Of a stretch of DNA of 64,000 nucleotides, positions 1 through 8,900 are shown in pieces; the first letter of the stretch is position 1; every line of letters starts with the position of its first letter. The notes below the pieces were generated by a model. That model worked only from the letters and a program-made list of their open reading frames with translations, did no database searches and was not told the DNA's origin. Source of the stretch: DASVWZ01 sp963715675 (GTDB taxonomy: Bacteria; Acidobacteriota; Terriglobia; Terriglobales; Acidobacteriaceae). The translations under genes were made by a program, and so were the position numbers. Location: contig OY970265.1 in NCBI GenBank assembly GCA_963715675.1, forward strand, positions 3,348,001 through 3,412,000. Direction: 5' to 3'.

Positions 1-139
1 CGAGAAAATCTGATCGGTGCGCGACTCGGTAGGGATGCTGTTCCATAGTTGGCGCCGGACGCTTATCAAGTGCCTCCGCAGACTCAGGCACCGGTCTGGG
101 TTTCTTGATAACCTCAAAAGTGCTGGGGGACCACAGCCG

Positions 140-1963
140 TTGCCGCCGATCATTAACGCACAAGAAATCTCAAAAGCGTTCGGAGCGAAGCCACTTTTCG
201 AGAATGTCTCTTTCACAGTTTCGGAGGCCGACCGAATTGGCCTGATCGGTCCAAACGGCTCCGGAAAATCCACACTGCTGCGGATTCTGGTGGGAACGGA
301 ACAGCCAGACAGCGGCGACCTGGCGGTACGAAAGCGCCTGCAACTCAGTTACGTGGAACAGGACTCGAGGTTCGTCGCCGGAGCGAGCGTCCGGACTGTC
401 GTCAAGAGGGCGATGCAACGCTCGGTAACAGCCGACGCCGAGCGCGGCACCCACTTTGCAGAGACTTTAGGCCGGGCGGGTTTTGAGGACCTCGAAGTGG
501 AGGCCGCCTCATTATCCGGAGGCTGGCAGAAACGGCTGGCCATCGTCGAGGCTCTGGTTCAGGCGCCCGATGTCTTGCTGCTCGATGAGCCTACCAATCA
601 TCTGGACCTCGCCGGAATTGAGTGGCTCGAAGATCTGTTGCAGCAGGCGCCGTTTGCCTGCGTGATCGTAAGCCACGACCGCTACTTTCTCGAGAATGTT
701 GCAACCGACATGGCGGAGCTCAACCGGGTATACCCCGAGGGTTTGCTGCGCGTGCACGGAAGCTACACCGACTTCTTGGAAAAGAAAGAAGAATTCCTCC
801 ATGCTCAATCGAAGCGTCAGGAAGCTCTGGAAAACCTGGTTCACTCCGAGATTGAGTGGCTTCGACGAGGCGCAAAAGCGCGTACCCGAAAATCCAAGGC
901 CCGCATCGATAAGGCCGGCAAGCTAATAGGCGAACTTGCCGGCTTGAATGCCAGAACCCGCAGCGCCACCGCCCAAATTGATTTCGCAGCAACGGACCGA
1001 AAGACCAAGCGACTGATCGAGCTGCAGGATGTCACTTGCGAAATTGGGAATCGTACATTGTTCGAAGGATTGAACTTTATCGTCTCCGCTGGGATGCGGG
1101 TCGGCGTGGTCGGGCCCAACGGCAGCGGCAAGACGACCCTTTTGCGCATGCTGCGGGGCGAAGTGGCTCCCACGCGGGGCGAAATTCGGCGCGCTGACTG
1201 GCTGCGCACTGTGTATTTCGACCAGAGCCGCGGGCTCGATCTGAGCCTGAACCTGCGCCGCGCGCTCGCTCCCGAAGGGGACTCAGTTGTCTATCAGGAT
1301 CGCGTCATTCACGTCGCATCCTGGGCCGCCAAATTCCTGTTCAGCGGCGAACAACTCGACCAACCCGTCGAGCGGCTTTCCGGAGGCGAACGCGCCCGTG
1401 TGCTGATTGCTCAGCTCATGCTGCAGCCTGCTGACATTCTTCTGCTGGATGAGCCCACCAACGACCTCGACATCCCCACCCTGGAAATCCTCGAAGAGAG
1501 CCTGCTCGAATTCCGCGGTTCTCTCGTCCTAGTCACACATGACCGCTACCTCTTGGATCGCGTGTCTAGCATCGTACTTGGCCTCGATGGTCAAGGCGGT
1601 GCGGGAAGCTTTGCGGACTACGGGCAATGGGAAACTTGGCAGGCGGAACGCAAGCGCGCCTGGAACCAGACCGAACCCTCATCGCGGCCTATTCCCGTTT
1701 CCTCTGCCCCGCCGGTGCAAGCACAAAAGAAGTTCTCATACCTCGAAGCACGCGAATATGCCAGTATTGAGCAGCGTATTACGGACGCCGAGCAGAGGCT
1801 ACAAAGCAAACGTGCTGCGTTGGAAGACCCTGCGATTGCCAGCGACGGACCCAGGCTCGTTGCCGCTCACGCTGAAATGGAGGCGGCCCAAAAAGATCTG
1901 GACACGCTCTATGCACGCTGGGCGGAGCTTCAAGAGAAAGCTGACAGTTTGTCCCCTCGCTGA
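140..1963 (+). CDS. uup: ABC-F family ATPase, Uup-like
   Basis: Soluble ABC-F protein with two nucleotide-binding domains and no membrane segments. Walker A GPNGSGKST lies near residues 37-45 and a second GPNGSGKTT near 325. Signature motifs are LSGGWQKR and LSGGERAR, each followed by LLLDEPTN. The C-terminal ~75 residues form a charged coiled coil of the kind that separates Uup from other ABC-F proteins. Family knowledge: Uup-type proteins bind branched DNA or ribosomes and affect transposon excision and translation. The frame is open upstream to an ATG at 17, but the first ~41 residues do not look like the family. TTG at 140, after a G-rich stretch at 125-130, gives a 607-aa protein whose start matches the family N-terminus. 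Confidence 0.88.
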   Translation: MPPIINAQEISKAFGAKPLFENVSFTVSEADRIGLIGPNGSGKSTLLRILVGTEQPDSGDLAVRKRLQLSYVEQDSRFVAGASVRTVVKRAMQRSVTADAERGTHFAETLGRAGFEDLEVEAASLSGGWQKRLAIVEALVQAPDVLLLDEPTNHLDLAGIEWLEDLLQQAPFACVIVSHDRYFLENVATDMAELNRVYPEGLLRVHGSYTDFLEKKEEFLHAQSKRQEALENLVHSEIEWLRRGAKARTRKSKARIDKAGKLIGELAGLNARTRSATAQIDFAATDRKTKRLIELQDVTCEIGNRTLFEGLNFIVSAGMRVGVVGPNGSGKTTLLRMLRGEVAPTRGEIRRADWLRTVYFDQSRGLDLSLNLRRALAPEGDSVVYQDRVIHVASWAAKFLFSGEQLDQPVERLSGGERARVLIAQLMLQPADILLLDEPTNDLDIPTLEILEESLLEFRGSLVLVTHDRYLLDRVSSIVLGLDGQGGAGSFADYGQWETWQAERKRAWNQTEPSSRPIPVSSAPPVQAQKKFSYLEAREYASIEQRITDAEQRLQSKRAALEDPAIASDGPRLVAAHAEMEAAQKDLDTLYARWAELQEKADSLSPR

Positions 1964-2117
1964 TTGCGATGCTACCGCTTTGGTTGGAGCGCTCACTCCA
2001 AGTTCCTTCCGTTCCTATCTGAACGAAGCTCAGTCGGTTGCTTGTGGGAAGTGAACCACGCCAACCCGCGTCCTGTACCGCACTCCTCATGGCGTACGAC
2101 AAAGACGTGGACAGTCT

Positions 2118-2660
2118 TTATGGTACCGACCCGGCCAAGGCCAATGCCACTGCCCGGCTGGCTGCTTCGTCTGACACCTTTAGATATGCACCTGTACTCG
2201 CCAGGCTCCGATGCCCCAGGTACTGCCGCACGTTCTCGATGCCGGCTTGCCTGATCGTATGCATGGCAATCGAGTGCTTGAGTACGTGCGGATGACATTT
2301 ATGATCGGGGATGCCCGACAGCCGGCCGTACTTGTGCACGACCCGTTGAAACTGCCGCCGACTAAGGGGAAAAATCTTCTCACCGGGCTCAAGCGTGAAC
2401 ACAAAATCGATCAGGACTGGGGACGCGGGCTGCACGGTCTTCAGACTCCCCTTGAGCCTCTGTAGAATCAGGAAGCCGTCGCGTACGTTCGTGGTCGTCA
2501 GCCCGACGACCTCGGATCGCAGACCGTGTATGCAAGCGGTGTGAATCATCAAGTAATCACGACGGTTCGCTTTCGCTGCCTCTAGTAGTGCGTTTAGCTC
2601 GCGCTTAGAAAGGTGATTCAAATTGGTGCATCCTAATCCTTCCCGCCAACGTTCGGGCAC
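2118..2660 (-). CDS. Small tyrosine recombinase (catalytic domain only)
   Basis: 180-aa protein carrying the tyrosine recombinase catalytic core: Arg48 in HGLRSE, Lys70 on the beta-hairpin, HPHVLKH at 123-129, Gly-His150, and the Tyr159 nucleophile in STGAYL. The second catalytic Arg of the usual HxLRH box is Lys here (Lys128). There is no N-terminal SAM-like core-binding domain, so this is either a FimB-sized recombinase or a 5'-truncated integrase. It lies beside an IS91-type transposase remnant on the opposite strand. No attachment-site repeat was found nearby. The start is uncertain because the first ~15 residues are unremarkable. Confidence 0.75.
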   Translation of the reverse strand: MPERWREGLGCTNLNHLSKRELNALLEAAKANRRDYLMIHTACIHGLRSEVVGLTTTNVRDGFLILQRLKGSLKTVQPASPVLIDFVFTLEPGEKIFPLSRRQFQRVVHKYGRLSGIPDHKCHPHVLKHSIAMHTIRQAGIENVRQYLGHRSLASTGAYLKVSDEAASRAVALALAGSVP

Positions 2661-3464
2661 GCGTTATCAATGATCCCTTGCTGGACATGTTTGTTGACCA
2701 GACAGAAAAGAAACCCCGTGCCTGATTGCGTACCAATACATTCGGGACTGTAAGTGGTTTCAATTTGTAGACCTCCTTGGTCTACCGCATCCAGCGTGCA
2801 AACGCTGATCGCACCGTAAACTCGACGGTTGCGGGGTGGGAAGCTCGTTCCCACCGCTCTTGATGCTGAGATAAGGATAGTGAATTGCTAGGGAATTCGG
2901 TCAATCAAAGAACGAGCCGCTCCTGAACCACGGTACCCAGGAGCAGGAGACAAAAGATGACCGTGGGTTTGCTGGGAACCCGGCGTCGGCTGGCCCGCTT
3001 GGTCTGGCGGATCAGTCCGCGTGACTGTCCCGGCGAACGCGTGAGCTCGCATTGTCCTTGGAACTTGGCTTCAGGTCCGTTGTTTTTTCGCATCTTCACC
3101 GGTCCGCGAGAGGCGCGCGCCGCCCGCCGGCGCCAGCTCCGCTGGCGCCGGCGTTTTTCGTTCTCTACAACAAGCCTCGTGGGGTGGCCAAGCGAAGCCA
3201 CCGACTAGACACCCCGGGAGCCTCGGTGGCGACGGGGCGACGACTGGCGGTATGACACCCTTATTCCTCAACGACTTATCGTTGCTGAAAATTGCCTCGG
3301 CCTTGGCCCCTTAAGGTTCTCCCGGTGGCGCAGGACATTAACCGCATCGCACTACTGCCAACTCATTGAAAGGAAGTAGCATAAGGGTCTAACCCGCCGT
3401 CCCGGAACGTAATTTTGGGACATGATGTTGGCATTTCAAGTTGTTCGCTCGGGAGAGCGTTCTG
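2661..3464. other. Long non-coding stretch between recombinase and IS91 remnant
   Basis: No convincing gene in about 800 bases. It holds a perfect 8-bp stem with a GCTCG loop at 2835-2855 and a 13-bp GC-rich hairpin with a T-run at 3125-3158. Short open frames on both strands lack family resemblance. The stretch 3270-3464 leads directly into the transposase remnant and may be its degraded 5' end. Confidence 0.5.
3125..3158 (+). terminator. Perfect 13-bp GC hairpin with T5 tail
   Basis: Arm CGCCGGCGCCAGC (3125-3137), loop TCC, arm GCTGGCGCCGGCG (3141-3153), then TTTTT (3154-3158). It has the form of a plus-strand rho-independent terminator, but no recognisable plus-strand gene ends just upstream. 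It could instead be an end structure of the neighbouring mobile element. Confidence 0.6.
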
Positions 3465-4248
3465 GGCCTACGCCACCTGGGAGCCGAGATCGGTTTCTTC
3501 AGCGTGCTCCACACTCGGGACCAGCGATTGCAGTATCCTCTTCACTGCGTGCTGGCCGCATGGCGGCTTTGCTCCGGACCACTCCCGCTGGATCTCCTCG
3601 CGCCGATCCTTCTTCCTTCCCGTCAAAGTGCTCGGCCGTGTCTTCCGCGGCAAGTTTGTCGCCGGACTCAAGACCGCCTTTCATGCCGGCGCACTCCAGT
3701 TCCACGGACATCTCTCGCCGCTTGCGGAGCCGCGCGCTTTCGCCTCGTGGCTGCCGGTACTGTTCCGTCACGACTGGGTCGTATACGCCAAGCGGCCTTT
3801 CGGAGGGCCAGAACACGTGCTGCGCTATCTCGGCGCCTACACCCACCGCGTTGCCATTTCCAACAGCAGGCTGGTTGCTCTCTCCGAAAGCAACGTAACC
3901 ATTCGCTGGCGCGACTCCGCTCACGGCAACAAGAAGAGGATGGTGACTCTGACTGTCGATGAGTTCCTGCGCCGCTTCCTCCTGCACCTGCTGCCGCGCG
4001 GCTTTATGCGCATCCGCAACTTCGGCTTCCTCGCTAACCGGAGGCGAGCAGAACTTCTTCCGCTTTGTTTCCGCTTGCTCCAGCGATCCGATCAGCCAGC
4101 AGTTGCTGCTGCCTTGCCGGCCGCGCTACCCATTCACTCGCTGTGGCAATGTCCGCTGTGCGGCGGAACCCTGCAAGTTGTCGAGCGCCTCTCCGCCACG
4201 CAACTCCTCCTCCGATCTCCGCCTTTTCTCAGCCGGTGTGCAGCATGA
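3465..4248 (+). pseudogene. IS91 family transposase remnant (frameshifted, N-terminus lost)
   Basis: Two frames together give an IS91/Y2-type transposase. Frame one (3465 to ~3558) encodes LGAEIGFFSVLHT followed by YPLHCVLA. The next frame (~3560 to 4248) continues with APDHSRWISSRRSFFLPVKVL, then WVVYAKRPFGGPEHVLRYLG, YTHRVAISNSRL, FLLHLLPRGFMRIRNFG, and ends near a CPLCGG zinc knuckle. A frameshift with a small deletion around 3555 separates them, and about the first third of the protein, including the usual N-terminal zinc finger, is missing. Family knowledge: IS91 elements transpose by rolling circle. This copy should be inactive. Confidence 0.8.
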
Positions 4249-4635
4249 ATCCACATCTCCAGCCTCGAATCTCGCTCGTGCTTCGGCGCGCACACCGGTT
4301 CTGTGTCTCGCATTCCTCAGAATGCAGTATGATTGTGCGCTCCAGACTCTCCGCTGCACCGCCCCATGACCGTTCTCTCTGCGACTCGCTCCTGAAACCC
4401 AAGCGCTCTCACAGCAACGGCACACTCGCAAACGATCAAGACCGGCTCATCGAGATACAAATCCCACAGTCCCCCAGGGCGGCTTCCTTCAAGTCGCTGT
4501 ATCTGAAGCGCCCCTACGCAGCGTCTCCACACCCGGCTCTTCACTGTGGGCGCTTCAGATACAGCACTAAGACTTATTAGCACCAATCCCGATGGCGGGA
4601 CCGGCCTGCTTCCGCATCTCGGCAACTTGCGGGAG
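4249..4635. other. Non-coding stretch after IS91 remnant
   Basis: About 390 bases with no supported gene. The first part is probably the 3' non-coding end of the IS91-type element. The last part holds the long inverted repeat at 4496-4565. The minus-strand glycan operon ends at 4636. Confidence 0.5.
4496..4565. repeat. 18-bp perfect inverted repeat
   Basis: Left arm GCTGTATCTGAAGCGCCC (4496-4513) and its exact reverse complement (4548-4565), with a 34-nt spacer. It lies between the IS91 remnant and the 3' end of the glycan operon. No T-run follows on either side, so it is not a standard terminator. It could be an element end (rolling-circle origin hairpin) or a small repeat family member. 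Confidence 0.85.
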
Positions 4636-5337
4636 TCACCTGAGATCGAAGCTGGCGAGTTCAATGTTCATGTCGGCCACGGCCCGGATGACTCGGGGAT
4701 CGCACAGGGTCTTGATCTCTCGCTCGCGTTCGGCCTTGTACATGGTGTCCAGATCGGCGCCGTAACCAGGATGGCAGCCAAGTTCGGTACAACCGGATGG
4801 AAGGTTCTTGAGGATTCGGAGTAAATTGTTAACGCTGATGCCCTTCGGGTACGAAAGACCTTCATCCGTTTGCCCGTAGAAATCACCGCAATAGCGGATT
4901 TCTGCGCTGAAGCTCCGCACCGGAATGGAAAGCTTTTTCGCCATCCCCAGTACAATTGAGCACGCAGGTTCCTTCCGATGCGAGTGTTGATGGGAATCGA
5001 TGTGAGTGGGATCTATCCCCATTAGGCAACGAAAGGTGACGATCTGTGCCTCCACTTCTTTAGCCACCGCCACCGCGTCGTCTTCGTTAACCAACTGGTA
5101 GAGCCGAACCCATTCGCCCCGTCGATACGTCCACTCGCCCAGATCGAGGTGCAGGCCGACACTCAGTTTGGGATGGGCCTGAGCATAGGTGGCAGCCTGG
5201 ACAGCGCCAGGCCAACGCACCATAAGGCTGGCGCTGGTTACGATGCCGTGCTCGTGCGCCTCGATGATGCCACGGTTCGTACCGGGACTTTGGCCGAAGT
5301 CATCGGCGTTGACGATCAGCTGTCTGCAGCCATCCAT
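4636..5337 (-). CDS. ChbG/HpnK (YdjC-like) carbohydrate deacetylase
   Basis: 233-aa YdjC/ChbG-fold protein. It has the metal-binding start VNADDFGQSPGTNRGI, GLHLDLGEW, and the DSHQHSH motif supplying the two metal histidines. Late residues ELGCHPGYG match the family. Known members remove N-acetyl groups from chitooligosaccharide or from hopanoid-glucosamine (HpnK). It is the last gene of the glycan operon, 3 nt after the preceding glycosyltransferase. The inferred role is deacetylation of an N-acetylhexosamine in the product made by the operon. Confidence 0.85.
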   Translation of the reverse strand: MDGCRQLIVNADDFGQSPGTNRGIIEAHEHGIVTSASLMVRWPGAVQAATYAQAHPKLSVGLHLDLGEWTYRRGEWVRLYQLVNEDDAVAVAKEVEAQIVTFRCLMGIDPTHIDSHQHSHRKEPACSIVLGMAKKLSIPVRSFSAEIRYCGDFYGQTDEGLSYPKGISVNNLLRILKNLPSGCTELGCHPGYGADLDTMYKAEREREIKTLCDPRVIRAVADMNIELASFDLR

Positions 5338-5340
5338 GGT

Positions 5341-6510
5341 CTAGAACCCCAGATCCTGGAGCAGGTTCGCGGCCACTTTCGGGGCTGCGAAATACTCTTC
5401 TGCGATCGCTCGGGCCGACTCGCAATGTCGTCGATAGTCAGCATTGATGGCTTGGATGGCCGCCAGAGCCTGCTCAATCGTGGTAACCCCGAAGAGGCCC
5501 TGGCCAGTGGGTAAGATGTTGCTAAAGCCGGTATCCTGCGCCACAACGGGCTTGCCGCTGGCCAGGTAACACGCGTCGCGCTCGCTGAACCATCCGCTCC
5601 GGAGTCGCACATTCTGGTCTTTTGCCACCGTGAACTCCCCTCGCGATCGGCGGAAGTATTCTGGATAGGCGCCAAACACATCCAGGGACATAGGCAAGGG
5701 AGAGACTATGTTCCAGCCGTGAGCCTGCAAACGTTGGCGATCCTCTGCTTCGCAGTGCATCATGGCTAGTTCGAACTGCTGTGGCGTGCGCTGCGCCAAT
5801 CCCACAAACTTCTCCCATTCATAGTGCTTGCTCCAGCGATAAACGTCGCCGTTGTAAGCAATGTCGTTGCCGTTTTGACGATAGTTTCCAATCGTGGTGA
5901 AGAAATGTGCTTCCGGGTCATAAGTCATGGGCCAGAGGTCCACATCCACAGGTTGGCGGGTCTTGCCATACTTGATTCCGTTCAATGGAACGGCGCAGTC
6001 GATGGCGCCATAATTCTCGCCGTAGGAAACGATGTGATGATACTTAGCGAACTCTCTGCGAGTGTGCTCGTCGCCATTGGCCAACTGCAACTCAGCGCTT
6101 ACCGGATCACACTCGACATAGACCCGCAGCGGCGCGCGAAGATGTTCTTCACGAAGGTCCGTCGCACCCACCACGTTGAGCAACACATCACAAGAACGGT
6201 AAAGCGCATCCAGGGTCAGCTCCGACATTCCAAAGCATGCATTCTCTCGATCGGCTAATCGAAACGCCCATTGGTAGCGTAAGCCAATCTGCTCCATACA
6301 AGTGGCGACGTGGTTGACCGCATACGCACAATCATCCGTGACCGTATTCTGCTGGGGATCGTAGGGCCACACTGAATCATCTTCCACATACCAAACCTCG
6401 TGGCCGAGGCTCTGGAAACCGCGCAACCAGTTCAGGTAGAGCCAAGTCTGGCCTCCAAACGGGCAACGCCCCATCATCCCAAGAATCACGATTCTCAATT
6501 TCTTGCTCAT
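5341..6510 (-). CDS. Glycosyltransferase-like protein (GT-B type)
   Basis: 389-aa cytosolic protein starting MSKKLRIVILGMMGRCPFGGQ and ending in the typical donor-site region: RSGWFSERDACYLASGKPVV, then QDTGF. The late 'surface-to-age' segment resembles a family of uncharacterised glycosyltransferases with a CgeB-like C-terminal half. No signal peptide or membrane segment. Its ATG overlaps the TGA of the upstream methyltransferase (TCAT at 6507-6510 on the plus strand), indicating translational coupling. Donor and acceptor cannot be read from sequence. Confidence 0.7.
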   Translation of the reverse strand: MSKKLRIVILGMMGRCPFGGQTWLYLNWLRGFQSLGHEVWYVEDDSVWPYDPQQNTVTDDCAYAVNHVATCMEQIGLRYQWAFRLADRENACFGMSELTLDALYRSCDVLLNVVGATDLREEHLRAPLRVYVECDPVSAELQLANGDEHTRREFAKYHHIVSYGENYGAIDCAVPLNGIKYGKTRQPVDVDLWPMTYDPEAHFFTTIGNYRQNGNDIAYNGDVYRWSKHYEWEKFVGLAQRTPQQFELAMMHCEAEDRQRLQAHGWNIVSPLPMSLDVFGAYPEYFRRSRGEFTVAKDQNVRLRSGWFSERDACYLASGKPVVAQDTGFSNILPTGQGLFGVTTIEQALAAIQAINADYRRHCESARAIAEEYFAAPKVAANLLQDLGF

Positions 6511-7583
6511 ACGCGTAGATCAAAAACGACCATCCGATCGTTCTGAAGCACACAGTCATAGCGTGAACGCAGATGATCGCGAAGTCCCGAGTAGTGTTCC
6601 AGCCACCAGAAAGCCGGCCATACAAAAGCTATGAAGGCTGCCCTTGAGTCCCGTAAGCGCTCGACTTCGCGAATCGCGGTAGCGTCATCGGCCGGAGGCC
6701 CGAAGTATTGGCCGTCGCGCTCCAGGAATGGAATGGTGTCGCCATTTCGACCGAGCTTATCGGCCACGCAGTTCTGGTCGACAAGAATAATCGCATCGCC
6801 CGGCGCGATCAGATCCTGAAGGTCTTGCTTGCAGAGCTGGACGCGATGATCCCATAGCTCGGCAGTCGCGATGCGCTCTCGCAGGAGGATGGCAGCCATC
6901 CCATGGGAGAATTCAGGCAAGAAAGTCACTTCGATTGCCCTGCCGAGATTATCCTGCCATCGGGAGAGCACCGCGCGCTCTTCCGCACGGTTAGCGTCGT
7001 CAACCACCACTAGCGTTCCGGGACGAGTGAAATCCAGGACTTGATAAAGCGTTCCTTCGCGTCCCCCCAGTGCCGCAGGAGGGCCATCAATCAGGATCAA
7101 GTCAGCCGGGCGACTTGAAGCAAAACGGTGGGGTCGCAAACGGTAAACCGGAAGCAACATTCCTCCACATTCTCTTAGAACCAGCGGAGCAAATTGCACG
7201 GCGATTCGGCAACCATCCCTTCGCGGATTTTCTAATCCGCAAACCGTGGTCTGACGAAAGTCAGGATCATGTTCAACAGAGGTTATGCAGCAAGGCGTCT
7301 CTAATAGTGCGGCGGCGCGAGCGAATACTTGAGTTGAGATCCCTGATCCAAACTCCAGAATATGCTGGGGTTTCAGATGGGTGACGAGATTGGCGAGGAA
7401 TTGCTGTTCGTCCATTGGAAGCGCCCACTCGTTCGGTACTTGGAGGGATGCGGCTGGGGCATCCACGCGTGCGGTCTCGGCTAGCGCAGCATCAAGGGCA
7501 GCGCGAGCGGTGACTGGGGCATTTCCTTCCTCCCTATCGTCTTGAAGAGTTCGCATCATCAGAGAATCGATTGGTCTACTCAT
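6507..7583 (-). CDS. Class I SAM-dependent methyltransferase-like protein with extra C-terminal domain
   Basis: About 358 aa. The N-terminal half has a Rossmann methyltransferase core: ILEFGSGISTQVFA (motif I), VEHDPDF (acidic end of beta 2), and DLILIDGPPAA then GTLVVVDDANR. The C-terminal ~110 residues (from about QDLIAPGDAIILVDQN to the end, containing FVWPAFWWLEHYSGL) form a separate domain I cannot name. ATG at 7583 is chosen; TTG at 7610 would add 9 residues and reduce the gap to the upstream glycosyltransferase to 10 nt. Neither has a clear ribosome site. It couples to the next gene by ATGA. Confidence 0.7.
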   Translation of the reverse strand: MSRPIDSLMMRTLQDDREEGNAPVTARAALDAALAETARVDAPAASLQVPNEWALPMDEQQFLANLVTHLKPQHILEFGSGISTQVFARAAALLETPCCITSVEHDPDFRQTTVCGLENPRRDGCRIAVQFAPLVLRECGGMLLPVYRLRPHRFASSRPADLILIDGPPAALGGREGTLYQVLDFTRPGTLVVVDDANRAEERAVLSRWQDNLGRAIEVTFLPEFSHGMAAILLRERIATAELWDHRVQLCKQDLQDLIAPGDAIILVDQNCVADKLGRNGDTIPFLERDGQYFGPPADDATAIREVERLRDSRAAFIAFVWPAFWWLEHYSGLRDHLRSRYDCVLQNDRMVVFDLRV

Positions 7584-7620
7584 GCGGCCGAGATGTTTTT
7601 GTTCCCACAAGGAAATCGAC

Positions 7621-8880
7621 TTATCGTCCTTTCGCCAGATTCTTACGTGCGATCTTCTCCTTGACTAGCGTACCGGCAAAGTCAGTGACCCTTGTTGCAA
7701 TCGCCTTCCAAGTGTAGTGCCTCAAGATCTTCTCCCTGGCGGCATCGCTTATGGTCGACGACAACTGCGGAAGGTAAAGCAGATTTGCAAGTCCTTGAGC
7801 CATCTGCTCGTGATCGCCAGACGGGTAGAGCCAGCCTGTCTTTCTGTGCTCAATCACCTCTTCAATCTGGCCGATAGCGGCGGCTACGGTAGGCTTTCCC
7901 GCTGCCATGTATTCGAACAGCTTGAGTGGCGAGCCGTAGAAATCTTCCTTCCAGTTGTACGGCGCCACGGCGACGTCCATGGCTGCAATGTACTCTGGAA
8001 CTGAGTCGTGCGGAATGTTCCCGGTGAAGATTACCGCTGACCCCAATCCCAGTTGCTGGCTAGTGTCTTCCAACACCTCCCGCTGGTCGCCGTCTCCCAC
8101 CAACAGCAATCGAAGATTGTGATCGTCTTCATAAAGCTTGGAAAAGGCGCGGAGCAGTCCTTCAACATCGTGCCAACGCTGGAAGCTGCCAACAAAGCCT
8201 ATCAGTCGTTCTTCCCCTAGGTTGTAACGATGCCGAACAGTCTCACCATTTGTTTTGTCTGCGAACAACTTTAAAGACACGCCATTCGGGACGACATGCA
8301 CATTCCGCTCATCCACTCCGAGCGATACGACCCAGTTCTTGATCCACGTCGAAATTGCAATTACAGTATCTGCCCCGCAAATGATCTCGCGCTCCATTCG
8401 TTCAGCCGTTGTTGTCAACGTAAACTTTTCGTAGCCTGTCTGCTCGCGACAAAGCGGATCATTTACTTCGAGCATGAGAGGAATTCCAAGTCGCCGCGCC
8501 AGTCGGATCCCTCCCCAACCGAAGAGAGAATAACGTTCGTACAGCAGATCCGGTTTCTCACACTCAAGAATCGAGGAGCCCTCAGACTGCAGCCAGAAGT
8601 TGTAGGCGGTTGACCTCAGATCGCGCTCCAATTGGTGGTTCTGAATGACAGGCTCTTCCTCGATCAAGCTCCAACCCAGTGCATCCAAGCCCCGGGGCTG
8701 AAGATGGTAAAGTCTCGACTTAATCTCTACGTCGGTGTTCTCTCCGAGCGAGGGACATACGATAAAGACATCGTGGCCTATATCCACGAGTGCATCGGTG
8801 AAATCGCGGACATGGATTGAGCATCCCTCGTTGCCAAAGAGCGGGATGTCGATATCGGAGCAAAGAAAGCCAATTTTCAT
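7621..8880 (-). CDS. Family 4 glycosyltransferase
   Basis: 419-aa GT-B glycosyltransferase. The N-terminal MKIGFLCSDIDIPLFGNEG, then GCSIHVRDFTDALVDIGH, is the usual GT4 start. The C-terminal domain carries GFVGSFQRWHDVEGLLRAF, LLLVGDGDQREVL, and the EX7E-type segment around SPLKLFEYMAAGKPTVAA. It is retaining by family membership and soluble or membrane-peripheral. It sits mid-operon, 20 nt after the GINT1-like gene. The sugar is unknown. Confidence 0.88.
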   Translation of the reverse strand: MKIGFLCSDIDIPLFGNEGCSIHVRDFTDALVDIGHDVFIVCPSLGENTDVEIKSRLYHLQPRGLDALGWSLIEEEPVIQNHQLERDLRSTAYNFWLQSEGSSILECEKPDLLYERYSLFGWGGIRLARRLGIPLMLEVNDPLCREQTGYEKFTLTTTAERMEREIICGADTVIAISTWIKNWVVSLGVDERNVHVVPNGVSLKLFADKTNGETVRHRYNLGEERLIGFVGSFQRWHDVEGLLRAFSKLYEDDHNLRLLLVGDGDQREVLEDTSQQLGLGSAVIFTGNIPHDSVPEYIAAMDVAVAPYNWKEDFYGSPLKLFEYMAAGKPTVAAAIGQIEEVIEHRKTGWLYPSGDHEQMAQGLANLLYLPQLSSTISDAAREKILRHYTWKAIATRVTDFAGTLVKEKIARKNLAKGR

Positions 8881-8900
8881 AATGTCGAGGTCTCAATGCA

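Noticed and set aside
2633..2854. 73-codon minus-strand frame before the recombinase
   Set aside because: Overlaps the recombinase start, no ribosome site, no recognisable family and odd composition; treated as non-coding.
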